This document shows, piece by piece, positions 1 through 6,348 of a stretch of 9,241 bases of DNA (position 1 is its first letter; each line of letters begins with the position of its first letter). Position numbers and translations under genes: made by a program. The notes below the pieces were generated by a model. The model was not told the origin of the DNA. It worked only from the letters and a program-made list of their open reading frames with translations, and made no database searches. The stretch is taken from assembly GCA_021849525.1 (NCBI GenBank), contig JAJZSS010000037.1, forward strand, positions 1-9,241, in the 5' to 3' direction. This DNA comes from Chloroflexota bacterium. GTDB taxonomy: Bacteria > Chloroflexota > Anaerolineae > Anaerolineales > UBA4823.

Positions 1-967
1 CTGGCAGTTTCAGCTCATCCTGATCCCCGTCTTCGTCGACAGCAACTTCGTCTTCTTCGTCGCTTGGTGTAGATTTCCCACAGGTACACCCGCCGTTTTC
101 ATGCCGGTCGCAGGGTTCCTGCGATTTTCGGCGTAGGGCTTCCAATTCGTCCCAGGGTTGGAGATCCTGGGCGGGAAACTCCTGGACGACCCCTGTGTCC
201 AGATATACCAGCACAGTTTGCTTCAAGGGGAGTACATCGTTGACTTTTCCCTCGCCAAGGGGCGTGATAACCCGCTTATTCCGCTTGGGTAAAGTCTTGC
301 GGGCTTCGACATACTGTTCGTATTCGTACACCAAACAGCAGCGTAAGCGACCGCACATGCCAGTAATTTCGGTAGGCGAGAGCGATATTCCTTGCTCCTT
401 CGCCATTTTGATCGAAATCGGGCTGAAATCGGTAAGAAAGCGGGAGCAGCAGCGGTTGTCTAATCCACACGCACCCATACCCCCCAGAATCTTGGCGACA
501 TCTCGCGGGCCAATCTGGCGCATTTCGACCCGGGCGCGGGGATAAATGCGCTGCATAACCCGGCGCAAATTTCTCAGATCGATCTTTCCTTCAGCTTCGG
601 TGCTGTATAGAAAAGTAAGCGCAGACCCATCGAACGAGAATTCGGCTGCCACAATTTTAACACCCGGCAGGTTGAGCTCAGCCAGGCGCTCGCGGCAGTT
701 GATCATCGCCTCGATTTCTTTCTTCTGCCAGAGCTGGCGCAGGACCAGATCACGCGGAGTTGCCCGGCGGGTGATCGATTTCCAGCTGCCTTCGGGAGGT
801 GGTGTGGGATCGGCTACGATTTGTACGATCTCACCAAGCTGGCGTCCCCGGCTGGTGTCGACAACGGCATAATCGCCAACCAGGAATTCACCCAGCTGGC
901 TGGCATCGAAGTGGTATACCTTGCCTGTTTTTTGGAAGCGGATACCGACAATATAAGGTTGTGCCAT
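1..967 (-). CDS. ricT: RicT / YaaT family protein (PSP1 C-terminal domain), 3' end cut by window
   Basis: The reading frame starts at ATG 967 and runs off the left edge without a stop (322 codons visible). The PSP1 core contains two cysteine clusters, C167/C173/C174 and C205/C210/C211, separated by the hallmark stretch SIKMAKEQGISLSPTEITG. In Bacillus subtilis, RicT joins RicA and RicF in an iron-sulfur-carrying complex that affects RNase Y processing and development; these cysteines are the expected cluster ligands. Two features differ from the usual form: the first cluster is C-x5-CC rather than C-x4-CC, and the tail has an extra C286-x3-H-x4-C294-x-C296 group followed by a very acidic stretch. 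It is the last visible gene of the nuo-mrp run, 65 nt after mrp, with a hairpin in the gap. No good Shine-Dalgarno precedes ATG 967; a GTG at 976 is an alternative start. The family call is secure; the cellular role here is inferred. Confidence 0.92.
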   Translation of the reverse strand, partial: MAQPYIVGIRFQKTGKVYHFDASQLGEFLVGDYAVVDTSRGRQLGEIVQIVADPTPPPEGSWKSITRRATPRDLVLRQLWQKKEIEAMINCRERLAELNLPGVKIVAAEFSFDGSALTFLYSTEAEGKIDLRNLRRVMQRIYPRARVEMRQIGPRDVAKILGGMGACGLDNRCCSRFLTDFSPISIKMAKEQGISLSPTEITGMCGRLRCCLVYEYEQYVEARKTLPKRNKRVITPLGEGKVNDVLPLKQTVLVYLDTGVVQEFPAQDLQPWDELEALRRKSQEPCDRHENGGCTCGKSTPSDEEDEVAVDEDGDQDELKLP

Positions 968-979
968 ATGTTTCACAAT

Positions 980-1017
980 GCCAGCCAGGGTAAATCCGGT
1001 GACTTATCCTGGCTGGC
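980..1017 (-). promoter_or_regulatory. Strong intergenic hairpin between mrp and ricT
   Basis: Ten perfect base pairs (GCCAGCCAGG with CCTGGCTGGC) continue, after one A/C mismatch, into six more pairs including one G-U, and close on a 4-nt ACCG loop. The fold would form in the operon mRNA 12 nt before the ricT ATG. No U-tract follows on either strand, so it is not a standard intrinsic terminator. It may be an mRNA stability or processing element, or may control ricT translation. Confidence 0.6.
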
Positions 1018-1032
1018 TGAAAAATTAATCTG

Positions 1033-2118
1033 TTAACCGACCAGATTGATCGGGATGAAATTACCCTGGGAGACAGCGGATACGCTGACTTTGGCCGCGA
1101 TATTTTCGGCTATTTCGCGCAGGGCTTTTGAAACGGGGGAATCGGGGTTGCTGATCACAACCGGGACACCATTATCCCCGCCGGTGCGAACATTTGGATC
1201 CATGGGAATGCTGCCGATAAAGGGTATACCAGCAGCATCAGCCAGTTTTTGACCACCGCCGCCGCCAAAAATATCCATGCGCGTGCCATCAGGCAGCTCG
1301 AGATAGCTCATGTTCTCGACAACGCCGAAGACAGTGACTTCCAGCTGGCGGAACATTTCCAGGCCTCGCCGGGCATCTTCAAGAGACACCTGCTGGGGGA
1401 GGGTAACGATCACACTGCCGCTGAGCGGCAGCGACTGCGCCAGGCTTAAAGCCGCATCGCCGGTTCCCGGTGGCAAATCGACAATCAGGTAATCCAGCTC
1501 ACCCCAGTCGACATCGGTCAGGAACTGGCGGATAGCCGAATGCAGCATAGGTCCACGCCAGATTAAGGGTTGGTCTGGTTTTACCAGAAATCCAATCGAC
1601 ATCAGCTTGACCCCATGGGCTTCAGCAGGAACCAGCTTTTGGCCCACCGGCTGCGGCAGGCGCTCGACTCCCATCATCGTGGGCACATTAGGACCATAGA
1701 TATCGGCATCCAGCAGGCCCACCCTGGCGCCGCTCTGGGCCAGGACTACGGCGACATTGACCGCTACGGTGCTTTTACCGACACCGCCCTTACCCGAGCC
1801 GACAGCGATGGCATTGCGGATCGGCAGGTCTAACAGACCCCGCGAACGCCCGTCGCTGGGGACGTTTGAATCCATCTGGATTTCCACACTGCTTACACCC
1901 GGAACTGCCATGACGGCTTCGCGGGCTTCACGCTCGATGCGGGTTTTTAGTGGGCATGCGGGTGTGGTCAATACAACCGTGAAACTAACTTGATTACCGT
2001 TAATTTTTATATCACGGATCATGTTCAGGGTGACCAGATCTTTGTGCAGCTCCGGTTCCTGAACTTTGCTCAAGGCTGCCAGAATTGCTTCCTGGCTTGC
2101 GTAATTGTGATTCGTCAT
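1033..2118 (-). CDS. mrp: Mrp/ApbC (NBP35-type) iron-sulfur cluster carrier P-loop ATPase
   Basis: The 361-residue length is normal for the family. Residues about 8-82 form the MIP18 (DUF59) domain with C55 in TTPACPLK. The ParA/MinD-like ATPase follows, with the deviant Walker A GSGKGGVGKST at 108-118, switch I DADIYGPNVP at 137-146 and Walker B region LIVDLPPGTGD at 211-221. Mrp proteins hold and deliver 4Fe-4S clusters; the eukaryotic relative Ind1/NUBPL is dedicated to complex I assembly, which fits this gene lying 18 nt after nuoI. The CxxC pair that normally follows ENMSY near the C-terminus is absent (the protein reads ENMSYLELPDGTRMDIFG), so bridging cluster binding at the usual site is doubtful. 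The AAAGG before ATG 2118, at 6-nt spacing, supports the start. Confidence 0.95.
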   Translation of the reverse strand: MTNHNYASQEAILAALSKVQEPELHKDLVTLNMIRDIKINGNQVSFTVVLTTPACPLKTRIEREAREAVMAVPGVSSVEIQMDSNVPSDGRSRGLLDLPIRNAIAVGSGKGGVGKSTVAVNVAVVLAQSGARVGLLDADIYGPNVPTMMGVERLPQPVGQKLVPAEAHGVKLMSIGFLVKPDQPLIWRGPMLHSAIRQFLTDVDWGELDYLIVDLPPGTGDAALSLAQSLPLSGSVIVTLPQQVSLEDARRGLEMFRQLEVTVFGVVENMSYLELPDGTRMDIFGGGGGQKLADAAGIPFIGSIPMDPNVRTGGDNGVPVVISNPDSPVSKALREIAENIAAKVSVSAVSQGNFIPINLVG

Positions 2119-2136
2119 CAGATACCTTTCAAAAAA

Positions 2137-2763
2137 TTAATTGGCTGCGCCTTCGGCGGGTTTCGCCTTGCGAGCAGCCTTTGCCGCCTCGGCCTCGGCT
2201 TTCGCCTGTTCTTCCCGAGCGTAATTCACCGGTCGGATCGAAGCGTAATACGATTCTGGCTTGGATAATCGGTCTTTATTGAAGATATTTTTGTCGTGGC
2301 GCTGGTAAACCGATAATTCGTAATCGTGGTCCATTTTAATTGCATCAAATGGACAATATTCGGCGCACAACCCGCAGTTCATGCAGATATCGACGTCAAT
2401 GAAAAATTCTGCTGGCTCGGGGATCGGCCTGCCGGTGTTGGGATCATTGGTGCGTACAATCCAGATGCACTGCGGTGGGCAGACTTTCGCACAAATCCCG
2501 CAAGATGTGCAGCGATCATGATGGTTTCCATTCTCATCAATCTCATATACCAGAAATGGAGTATAGCGGAATTCTTCCGGGACGGGGAGCTTCTCTTCCG
2601 GATATTGAATGGTGAAAATACCAGAAACATCTTTACTCGCCCGGTGGGCGAGCCCCTCCTTGGTGTAATAACGTTTGCCACCCCAGCGAATATCGTCCAG
2701 GTAAGTATTGATAAATCGTTTGGCGGTGATGCCCAAGCCTTTGAGGATACCAAATCCATCCAT
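2137..2763 (-). CDS. nuoI: Complex I subunit I, 2x[4Fe-4S] ferredoxin-like (NuoI)
   Basis: NuoI carries clusters N6a and N6b, which pass electrons toward NuoB in the hydrophilic arm of NADH:quinone oxidoreductase. Two classical motifs are visible: C85-x2-C88-x2-C91-x3-C95-P and C127-x2-C130-x2-C133-x3-C137-P. The N-terminal amphipathic stretch (about residues 1-25), ending in YLDDIRWGGKRYY, matches the membrane-contact helix of the family. The protein is 208 residues, with an Ala/Lys/Glu-rich low-complexity tail from about residue 184 that is probably a disordered extension. A GGAG 8 nt before ATG 2763 supports the start. It sits 26 nt after nuoCD; nuoH, normally found between nuoD and nuoI, is missing. 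Confidence 0.94.
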   Translation of the reverse strand: MDGFGILKGLGITAKRFINTYLDDIRWGGKRYYTKEGLAHRASKDVSGIFTIQYPEEKLPVPEEFRYTPFLVYEIDENGNHHDRCTSCGICAKVCPPQCIWIVRTNDPNTGRPIPEPAEFFIDVDICMNCGLCAEYCPFDAIKMDHDYELSVYQRHDKNIFNKDRLSKPESYYASIRPVNYAREEQAKAEAEAAKAARKAKPAEGAAN

Positions 2764-2789
2764 GTCAGGTTCTCCGTTTCTTAACCGAC

Positions 2790-4541
2790 CTAGCGGTCTG
2801 TCTCACCCAGGACGATGTCGATCGAACCCAGTATTGCTACTGTATCGGCGATCTTATTGCCGGTGCACATCATTTCATAGGCAGTCAGGTTGATAAAGGA
2901 TGGGGCGCGCACATGGTATCGCCAGGGATTCGGCTTACCATTCGAAATGACGTAAAAACCGAGCTCGCCTTTGGGTCCTTCGACTCTGCCATAAGCTTCC
3001 CCGGCAGGGACACGTACCTGGTATTGGGGTTTGCCTTCCTGGATCGAGCCTTGGGGAATATCGCGCAGCGCCTGCTGCAGGATGCGGATGCTCTGGCGAA
3101 TCTCATCGATGCGGATCATAAATCGGTCGTACACATCCCCATGGTAGCGAACCGCAACCTCGAAATCGAAGCGCTCGTAAATGGAGTAGGGATCAGCCCG
3201 CCGTACGTCATAGGGGACACCAGATCCTCGCAGCATCGGGCCGGCTGCGGAAAAAGCGATAGCCTGCTCGGGCGTCAGGATTCCGACACCCTGGGCGCGT
3301 GAGCGGACGATTTCGTTGTTGGATAGAAAATGATCGATCTCATCGATCTGCTTGGGCAGGCGCTCGAAAGCCAGCTCACGCATTTTTTCGTAAATACCTT
3401 CAGGCAGGTCGCGGGCCACGCCCCCAAACCGGAAGTAATTGCACATCATCCGCGAGCCGGTAACCGCTTCGAAGATATCCAGGATCAATTCGCGCTCAAC
3501 CAGAGCATAAAGCATGGGGGTGAACATGGCTCCCAGGTCGTTGAGGAATGAGCCGATGGCAAACAGGTGGTTGCTGATCCGGGTAAACTCCGCCATGATC
3601 ACGCGCAGGTATTCTGCCCGCTCTGGCGGCTTGATGCCCATCAATTTTTCGACAGCCAGCGCATAGCCGAAATTATTGCTCAGCGAGGAGAGATAGTCGA
3701 GCCGGTCGGTGTAGGGCATATTCATCAAGAAAGTATTGCGCTCACCGATTTTTTCGTGATTGCGGTGCAGGTAGCCTACCACTGGCTTCAGACCGACAAT
3801 CGTTTCGCCATCCAGTGCCACAACAAAGCGGAATACCCCGTGGGTGGATGGGTGTTGGGGTCCCATGTTGACCACGATGAGGTCAGAGTCCATGTCCCCG
3901 GCTTTCGCCTCATATACAGCTTTGGTGCGATTCAAGCTGGCATACAGGGCAGCGTCGCCTTCGGGAGTATAGGTTTCGGGATTAAAACCAGCCGGGTAGC
4001 TGTTATTTTTCTGGTAAGGATTTTTATCTTCGGCGCGATGCACATGCGCATCGGGCCAGCGGCTTTTGAATGGCTTGCCATCTTCTTCGTAATAGGCTTC
4101 TTTCCAATCCTTGCGCAGTGGATAGCCATCGAAGCCTTCCCAGAGCAGGATCCGTCGTAAATCGGGGTGACCTTCAAACCGAATGCCCAGCAGATCCCAG
4201 GTTTCGCGCTCCTGGAAATCAGCGCCTGGATAAACTGAAACCAGGGATGGGACCTCGGCATTCTCGCGCGGCGTCTGGGTCTTTAGCACCAGGCCTGGAC
4301 CGCCGGTGGTCTTATACAGGTGGTATACCACTTCCATCAAGCCATCGGGCATGTAGTCCACACCGGTGACCGAGGAGAGATAATCGTAGCCGAGTTGATC
4401 GCGGGCATAGGTGGCTACCTCCACCAATCGCGCCCGATCTACGAGATAACCTTCATAGCTTTTGCGTGTATCGGCTGTAACCACTTCGGGGAAGCGGGTC
4501 AATAATTCTGAGCTAGGGGCGAGTACTTGTTCGGTCATCAT
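2790..4541 (-). CDS. nuoCD: Fused complex I subunits C and D (NuoCD), 30 kDa + 49 kDa
   Basis: This 583-residue fusion has the size of E. coli NuoCD. The NuoC part (about residues 1-200) contains the 30-kDa signature [20 protein letters not shown] at 111-130. The NuoD part (about 218-583) starts with [13 protein letters not shown]230 matches the quinone-site histidine of the 49-kDa family and Y283 in [12 protein letters not shown] the quinone-site tyrosine. The C-terminus, DIVLGETDR, is the standard NuoD ending. NuoD forms the quinone cavity together with NuoB. The CxxC pairs of NiFe-hydrogenase large subunits are absent, so this is complex I and not a hydrogenase. Two adjacent ATGs exist (4541 and 4538); the Shine-Dalgarno spacing slightly favours the second. 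It is 27 nt after nuoB and 26 nt before nuoI. Confidence 0.95.
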   Translation of the reverse strand: MMTEQVLAPSSELLTRFPEVVTADTRKSYEGYLVDRARLVEVATYARDQLGYDYLSSVTGVDYMPDGLMEVVYHLYKTTGGPGLVLKTQTPRENAEVPSLVSVYPGADFQERETWDLLGIRFEGHPDLRRILLWEGFDGYPLRKDWKEAYYEEDGKPFKSRWPDAHVHRAEDKNPYQKNNSYPAGFNPETYTPEGDAALYASLNRTKAVYEAKAGDMDSDLIVVNMGPQHPSTHGVFRFVVALDGETIVGLKPVVGYLHRNHEKIGERNTFLMNMPYTDRLDYLSSLSNNFGYALAVEKLMGIKPPERAEYLRVIMAEFTRISNHLFAIGSFLNDLGAMFTPMLYALVERELILDIFEAVTGSRMMCNYFRFGGVARDLPEGIYEKMRELAFERLPKQIDEIDHFLSNNEIVRSRAQGVGILTPEQAIAFSAAGPMLRGSGVPYDVRRADPYSIYERFDFEVAVRYHGDVYDRFMIRIDEIRQSIRILQQALRDIPQGSIQEGKPQYQVRVPAGEAYGRVEGPKGELGFYVISNGKPNPWRYHVRAPSFINLTAYEMMCTGNKIADTVAILGSIDIVLGETDR

Positions 4542-4545
4542 GTTT

Positions 4546-4549
4546 CTCC
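4546..4549 (-). promoter_or_regulatory. Ribosome binding site of nuoCD
   Basis: GGAG on the minus strand lies 4 nt before the first ATG (4541) and 7 nt before the second (4538). The spacing favours the second ATG, which would make NuoCD 582 residues. Confidence 0.5.
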
Positions 4550-4568
4550 ACCGTTGCAGGCGAGAGCC

Positions 4569-5249
4569 TCAGGCTTTCTGTTCAACGGAATCGACCTGGG
4601 ATGCATTCTCTTCTTGCTCTGCCAGCCTGGCAAGCGACTGCTCTTTGATCAGCTCGAACTGGCGTGGGTCCATGATATCCGGTCCCAGGACTGGAATTGG
4701 GACCGCTTCAAGCGAACCTTTGCTATACCAGCGTGAGTCGGGAAAATGCTCAGCCTCAATTTTTCGCTGCAAGGTGATCATCCCATGCAGCATGGCCTGA
4801 GGGGTAGGCGGGCAGCCAGGGATATAAACGTCCACCGGCAAATATTTATCAACACCCGAGACCACATTATAACCTTCCTTGAAAGGCCCCCCTCCCGATG
4901 CGCACGCACCCATCGCCAGTACATACTTGGGCTCAGGCATCTGGTTGTACAGGCGCACGATGGTGGGGAGCATTTTCTTGGTGACGGTGCCCGAGACAAT
5001 CATCAGATCAGTCTGGCGGGGGCTTGGCCGCATGATCTCCATCCCAAATCGGGCGGTATCATACCGGCTGGCTGCTGCGCAGATCATTTCAATGGCGCAG
5101 CATGCCAGGCCGAACATCATCGGCCAGACGGAGGCCTTGCGCCCCCAGTTATAGATCTTGTCCAGCGTTGTGATGCTTACCTGACCTTGCAGCTCTGGAG
5201 GGATGTCGTATTTTGTATTGTTGAGGTTTTCTTTTTTCATGTCGCTCAT
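4569..5249 (-). CDS. nuoB: Complex I subunit B (NuoB, PSST), N2 cluster subunit
   Basis: NuoB carries the terminal [4Fe-4S] cluster N2 that reduces quinone at the NuoB-NuoD interface. All four ligands are visible: C50 and C51 in [11 protein letters not shown]116 in MGACAS and C146 in PGCPPTP. The family block [26 protein letters not shown] is typical (quoted in parts: [10 protein letters not shown] at 74-83). The 226 residues include a charged, Glu/Gln-rich tail of roughly 40 residues beyond the conserved fold. The ATG at 5249 overlaps the iscX stop codon (ATGA), and AGGAGG at 5260-5265 lies 10 nt upstream inside iscX, so translation is probably coupled. A second ATG at 5240 is possible. Confidence 0.95.
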   Translation of the reverse strand: MSDMKKENLNNTKYDIPPELQGQVSITTLDKIYNWGRKASVWPMMFGLACCAIEMICAAASRYDTARFGMEIMRPSPRQTDLMIVSGTVTKKMLPTIVRLYNQMPEPKYVLAMGACASGGGPFKEGYNVVSGVDKYLPVDVYIPGCPPTPQAMLHGMITLQRKIEAEHFPDSRWYSKGSLEAVPIPVLGPDIMDPRQFELIKEQSLARLAEQEENASQVDSVEQKA

Positions 5250-5512
5250 ATGGGGTTTACCTCCTCATACCATTCCTGGTAGATGGATGCCAGAATTCCT
5301 TCGTTTGCCAATTCGCGATCATCTTCAAATCCGGGCAGATCGACTGTCCAGGTATAAACCATTCCCAGGCTGACGTTTTCGAGATCGACACCCGGGTGTT
5401 CCTGAATCAAAGCCAGCACAATCGCGTAGGTATCTTCCCAGAATAAAGGCGGGAAAGCCTTTTCATCCGAAAGCTCCGGGTTGGTTGGCGAATAGGGATC
5501 ACTGCTTGCCAT
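5246..5512 (-). CDS. iscX: IscX (YfhJ)-like iron-sulfur assembly accessory protein
   Basis: This small acidic protein (88 residues from ATG 5512) has an IscX-like core at about residues 24-84: W25-E-D followed by an amphipathic helix, then HPGVDLENV, then [11 protein letters not shown], then [15 protein letters not shown]. This follows the IscX order of W-x-D, Y-P-x-x-D-P, L-x-x-F-x-D-D, and S-N-E-x-I-L-E-A-I-x-x-x-W-x-x-E. IscX binds the cysteine desulfurase IscS and iron and modulates cluster assembly. Canonical IscX has about 66 residues, so there is an N-terminal extension of about 20 residues. A longer frame from TTG 5581 is rejected because that codon is the -35 box. It is the first gene of the operon and overlaps nuoB by 4 nt. 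No clear Shine-Dalgarno precedes ATG 5512. The call rests on motif order read by eye. Confidence 0.8.
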   Translation of the reverse strand: MASSDPYSPTNPELSDEKAFPPLFWEDTYAIVLALIQEHPGVDLENVSLGMVYTWTVDLPGFEDDRELANEGILASIYQEWYEEVNPI

Positions 5513-5552
5513 TACCGGCTCGATACCATTTACCTGCTTGGACCATAGCAGT

Positions 5553-5581
5553 ATTATAAGAGTTTCTGTAAGGTAGGTCAA
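5553..5581 (-). promoter_or_regulatory. Sigma70-type promoter of the iscX-nuo-mrp-ricT operon
   Basis: Minus strand TTGACC (5581-5576), a 17-bp spacer, and a perfect TATAAT (5558-5553). The expected start site is near 5546, giving a leader of about 34 nt before iscX. This is the best promoter match in the window and faces the regulator promoter back to back. Confidence 0.85.
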
Positions 5582-5585
5582 GCCT

Positions 5586-5599
5586 TATTAAAGTTAATA
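5586..5599. promoter_or_regulatory. Candidate operator palindrome between divergent promoters
   Basis: TATTAA-AG-TTAATA is a palindrome with perfect 6-bp arms. Its centre (5592.5) is almost exactly midway between the two -35 boxes (edges 5581 and 5605), where one bound dimer could act on both promoters. It is AT-only apart from one G, so chance is a real alternative, and it does not match the CAAC-N6-GTTG type described for cyanobacterial SufR. Confidence 0.45.
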
Positions 5600-5604
5600 T
5601 ATAT

Positions 5605-5632
5605 TTGCGAAATTATCTCAAAGCGATATAAT
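5605..5632 (+). promoter_or_regulatory. Promoter of the SufR-like regulator gene
   Basis: TTGCGA (5605-5610), a 16-bp spacer, and a perfect TATAAT (5627-5632). The start site predicted 7 nt past the -10 box is 5639, the A of the ATG, which implies a leaderless transcript. Confidence 0.7.
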
Positions 5633-5638
5633 TGGATT

Positions 5639-6259
5639 ATGCGAACCTCCCGGCAGAAAATCCTCGATTATCTAAAAACCCATCCGGTCAGCACTGCCGG
5701 CGAGCTGAGCCGGGCGATGCAAATGACCCCTGCGAACGCCCGCCACCACCTGAAAATTCTCGTCGACCAGGGCGTGGTAAGCCAGGTTGGTGAACGGACA
5801 GCGAAAAACCAACCTGGGCGTCCAGAAAAAATTTTCCGTCTGACCGAAAGCCTTCGGCAAAACAATCTGGGTCTTCTGGCGAGATTACTTTTAATTGCTA
5901 TTAAAAAGTCGAATGATCCTGCCGAATTGGAACAGCATCTACAGGAACTGGCAGGCGATATGGTGGAGAATGCTGGGAGTGAAGCCTCTCCACGCAGTCT
6001 TGGGTCGCGCCTGGTTCAAGCCATGCAAAAACTCAATCACCTGCATTATCAGGCGCGCTGGGAAGCTCGTCCGGGTGCTCCAGACATCTATTTTGGCTTA
6101 TGCCCTTACCAGGAAATCATCGCCGACCATCCTGAGCTATGCCGGATGGATGCGATCATTCTCCAACGCCTGACCGGACACGCGGTGGAGCAAATCGCTA
6201 AACTGGCTCCGGACCGTACCGGAGGGCGATCCTGTCGCTTCCTCCTTCGCACGCCGTAG
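5639..6259 (+). CDS. SufR-like winged-helix transcriptional regulator with cysteine-rich C-terminus
   Basis: The 206-residue protein begins with a winged helix-turn-helix (about residues 4-70): RQKILDYLKTHP, a recognition helix around TPANARHHLKIL, and the wing GRPEKIFRLT, as in the SufR/ArsR-like group. The C-terminal domain carries C155-P, C168 and C199; the C155-x12-C168 spacing equals that of SufR proteins, which bind an Fe-S cluster with four cysteines. The third cysteine expected between C168 and C199 is absent, though H181 lies nearby. The likely role is repression or activation of iron-sulfur genes according to cluster status; the divergent iscX-nuo operon is the obvious target. There is no Shine-Dalgarno, and the predicted transcript start is on the ATG. 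Fold and family are fairly sure; the ligand is inferred. Confidence 0.82.
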   Translation: MRTSRQKILDYLKTHPVSTAGELSRAMQMTPANARHHLKILVDQGVVSQVGERTAKNQPGRPEKIFRLTESLRQNNLGLLARLLLIAIKKSNDPAELEQHLQELAGDMVENAGSEASPRSLGSRLVQAMQKLNHLHYQARWEARPGAPDIYFGLCPYQEIIADHPELCRMDAIILQRLTGHAVEQIAKLAPDRTGGRSCRFLLRTP

Positions 6260-6263
6260 AATG

Positions 6264-6277
6264 GTGATCTTTATCAC
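6264..6277. promoter_or_regulatory. CRP/FNR-spaced palindrome upstream of hutH
   Basis: GTGA-TCTTTA-TCAC has the half-sites and 6-bp spacing of the CRP-family consensus TGTGA-N6-TCACA, though the outermost bases do not match. It directly abuts the candidate -35 box at 6278. Relative to a start near 6313 its centre is about -42, the usual place for a class II activator. Confidence 0.4.
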
Positions 6278-6306
6278 TTGCGTCTTGCCCGAATATTCAT
6301 TATCCT
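6278..6306 (+). promoter_or_regulatory. Weak candidate promoter for hutH
   Basis: TTGCGT, a 17-bp spacer, and TATCCT. Both boxes are imperfect, which would fit a promoter that needs an activator. Read-through from the regulator gene, whose stop is 89 nt before hutH, is the alternative. Confidence 0.35.
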
Positions 6307-6335
6307 CAACCCGGTAGTATCCATTGGCAGAATCT

Positions 6336-6340
6336 GGAGG
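6336..6340 (+). promoter_or_regulatory. Ribosome binding site of hutH
   Basis: GGAGG lies 8 nt before ATG 6349. The nearer ATG at 6344 is followed two codons later by TGA, so 6349 is the working start. Confidence 0.8.
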
Positions 6341-6348
6341 GCAATGCA

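Noticed and set aside
195..872. Two consecutive plus-strand open frames over the left end
   Set aside because: They are antisense to ricT, whose frame is open over the whole region and matches the PSP1/RicT family.
980..1017. Hairpin as an intrinsic terminator after mrp
   Set aside because: No run of T follows it on either strand.
3567..4160. 197-residue open frame on the plus strand
   Set aside because: It lies wholly antisense to nuoCD, which has clear family motifs throughout, and its own product shows no recognisable domain.
2790..4541. NuoCD as an energy-converting NiFe-hydrogenase large subunit
   Set aside because: The N- and C-terminal CxxC nickel ligands are absent and the C-terminus is the standard NuoD ending.
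4746..5282. 178-residue open frame on the plus strand
   Set aside because: It is antisense to nuoB and the end of iscX and has the look of a shadow frame.
5513..5581. Longer iscX starting at TTG 5581
   Set aside because: The TTG is the -35 box of a strong promoter and the added residues encode its -10; ATG 5512 is the first start downstream of the predicted transcript start.
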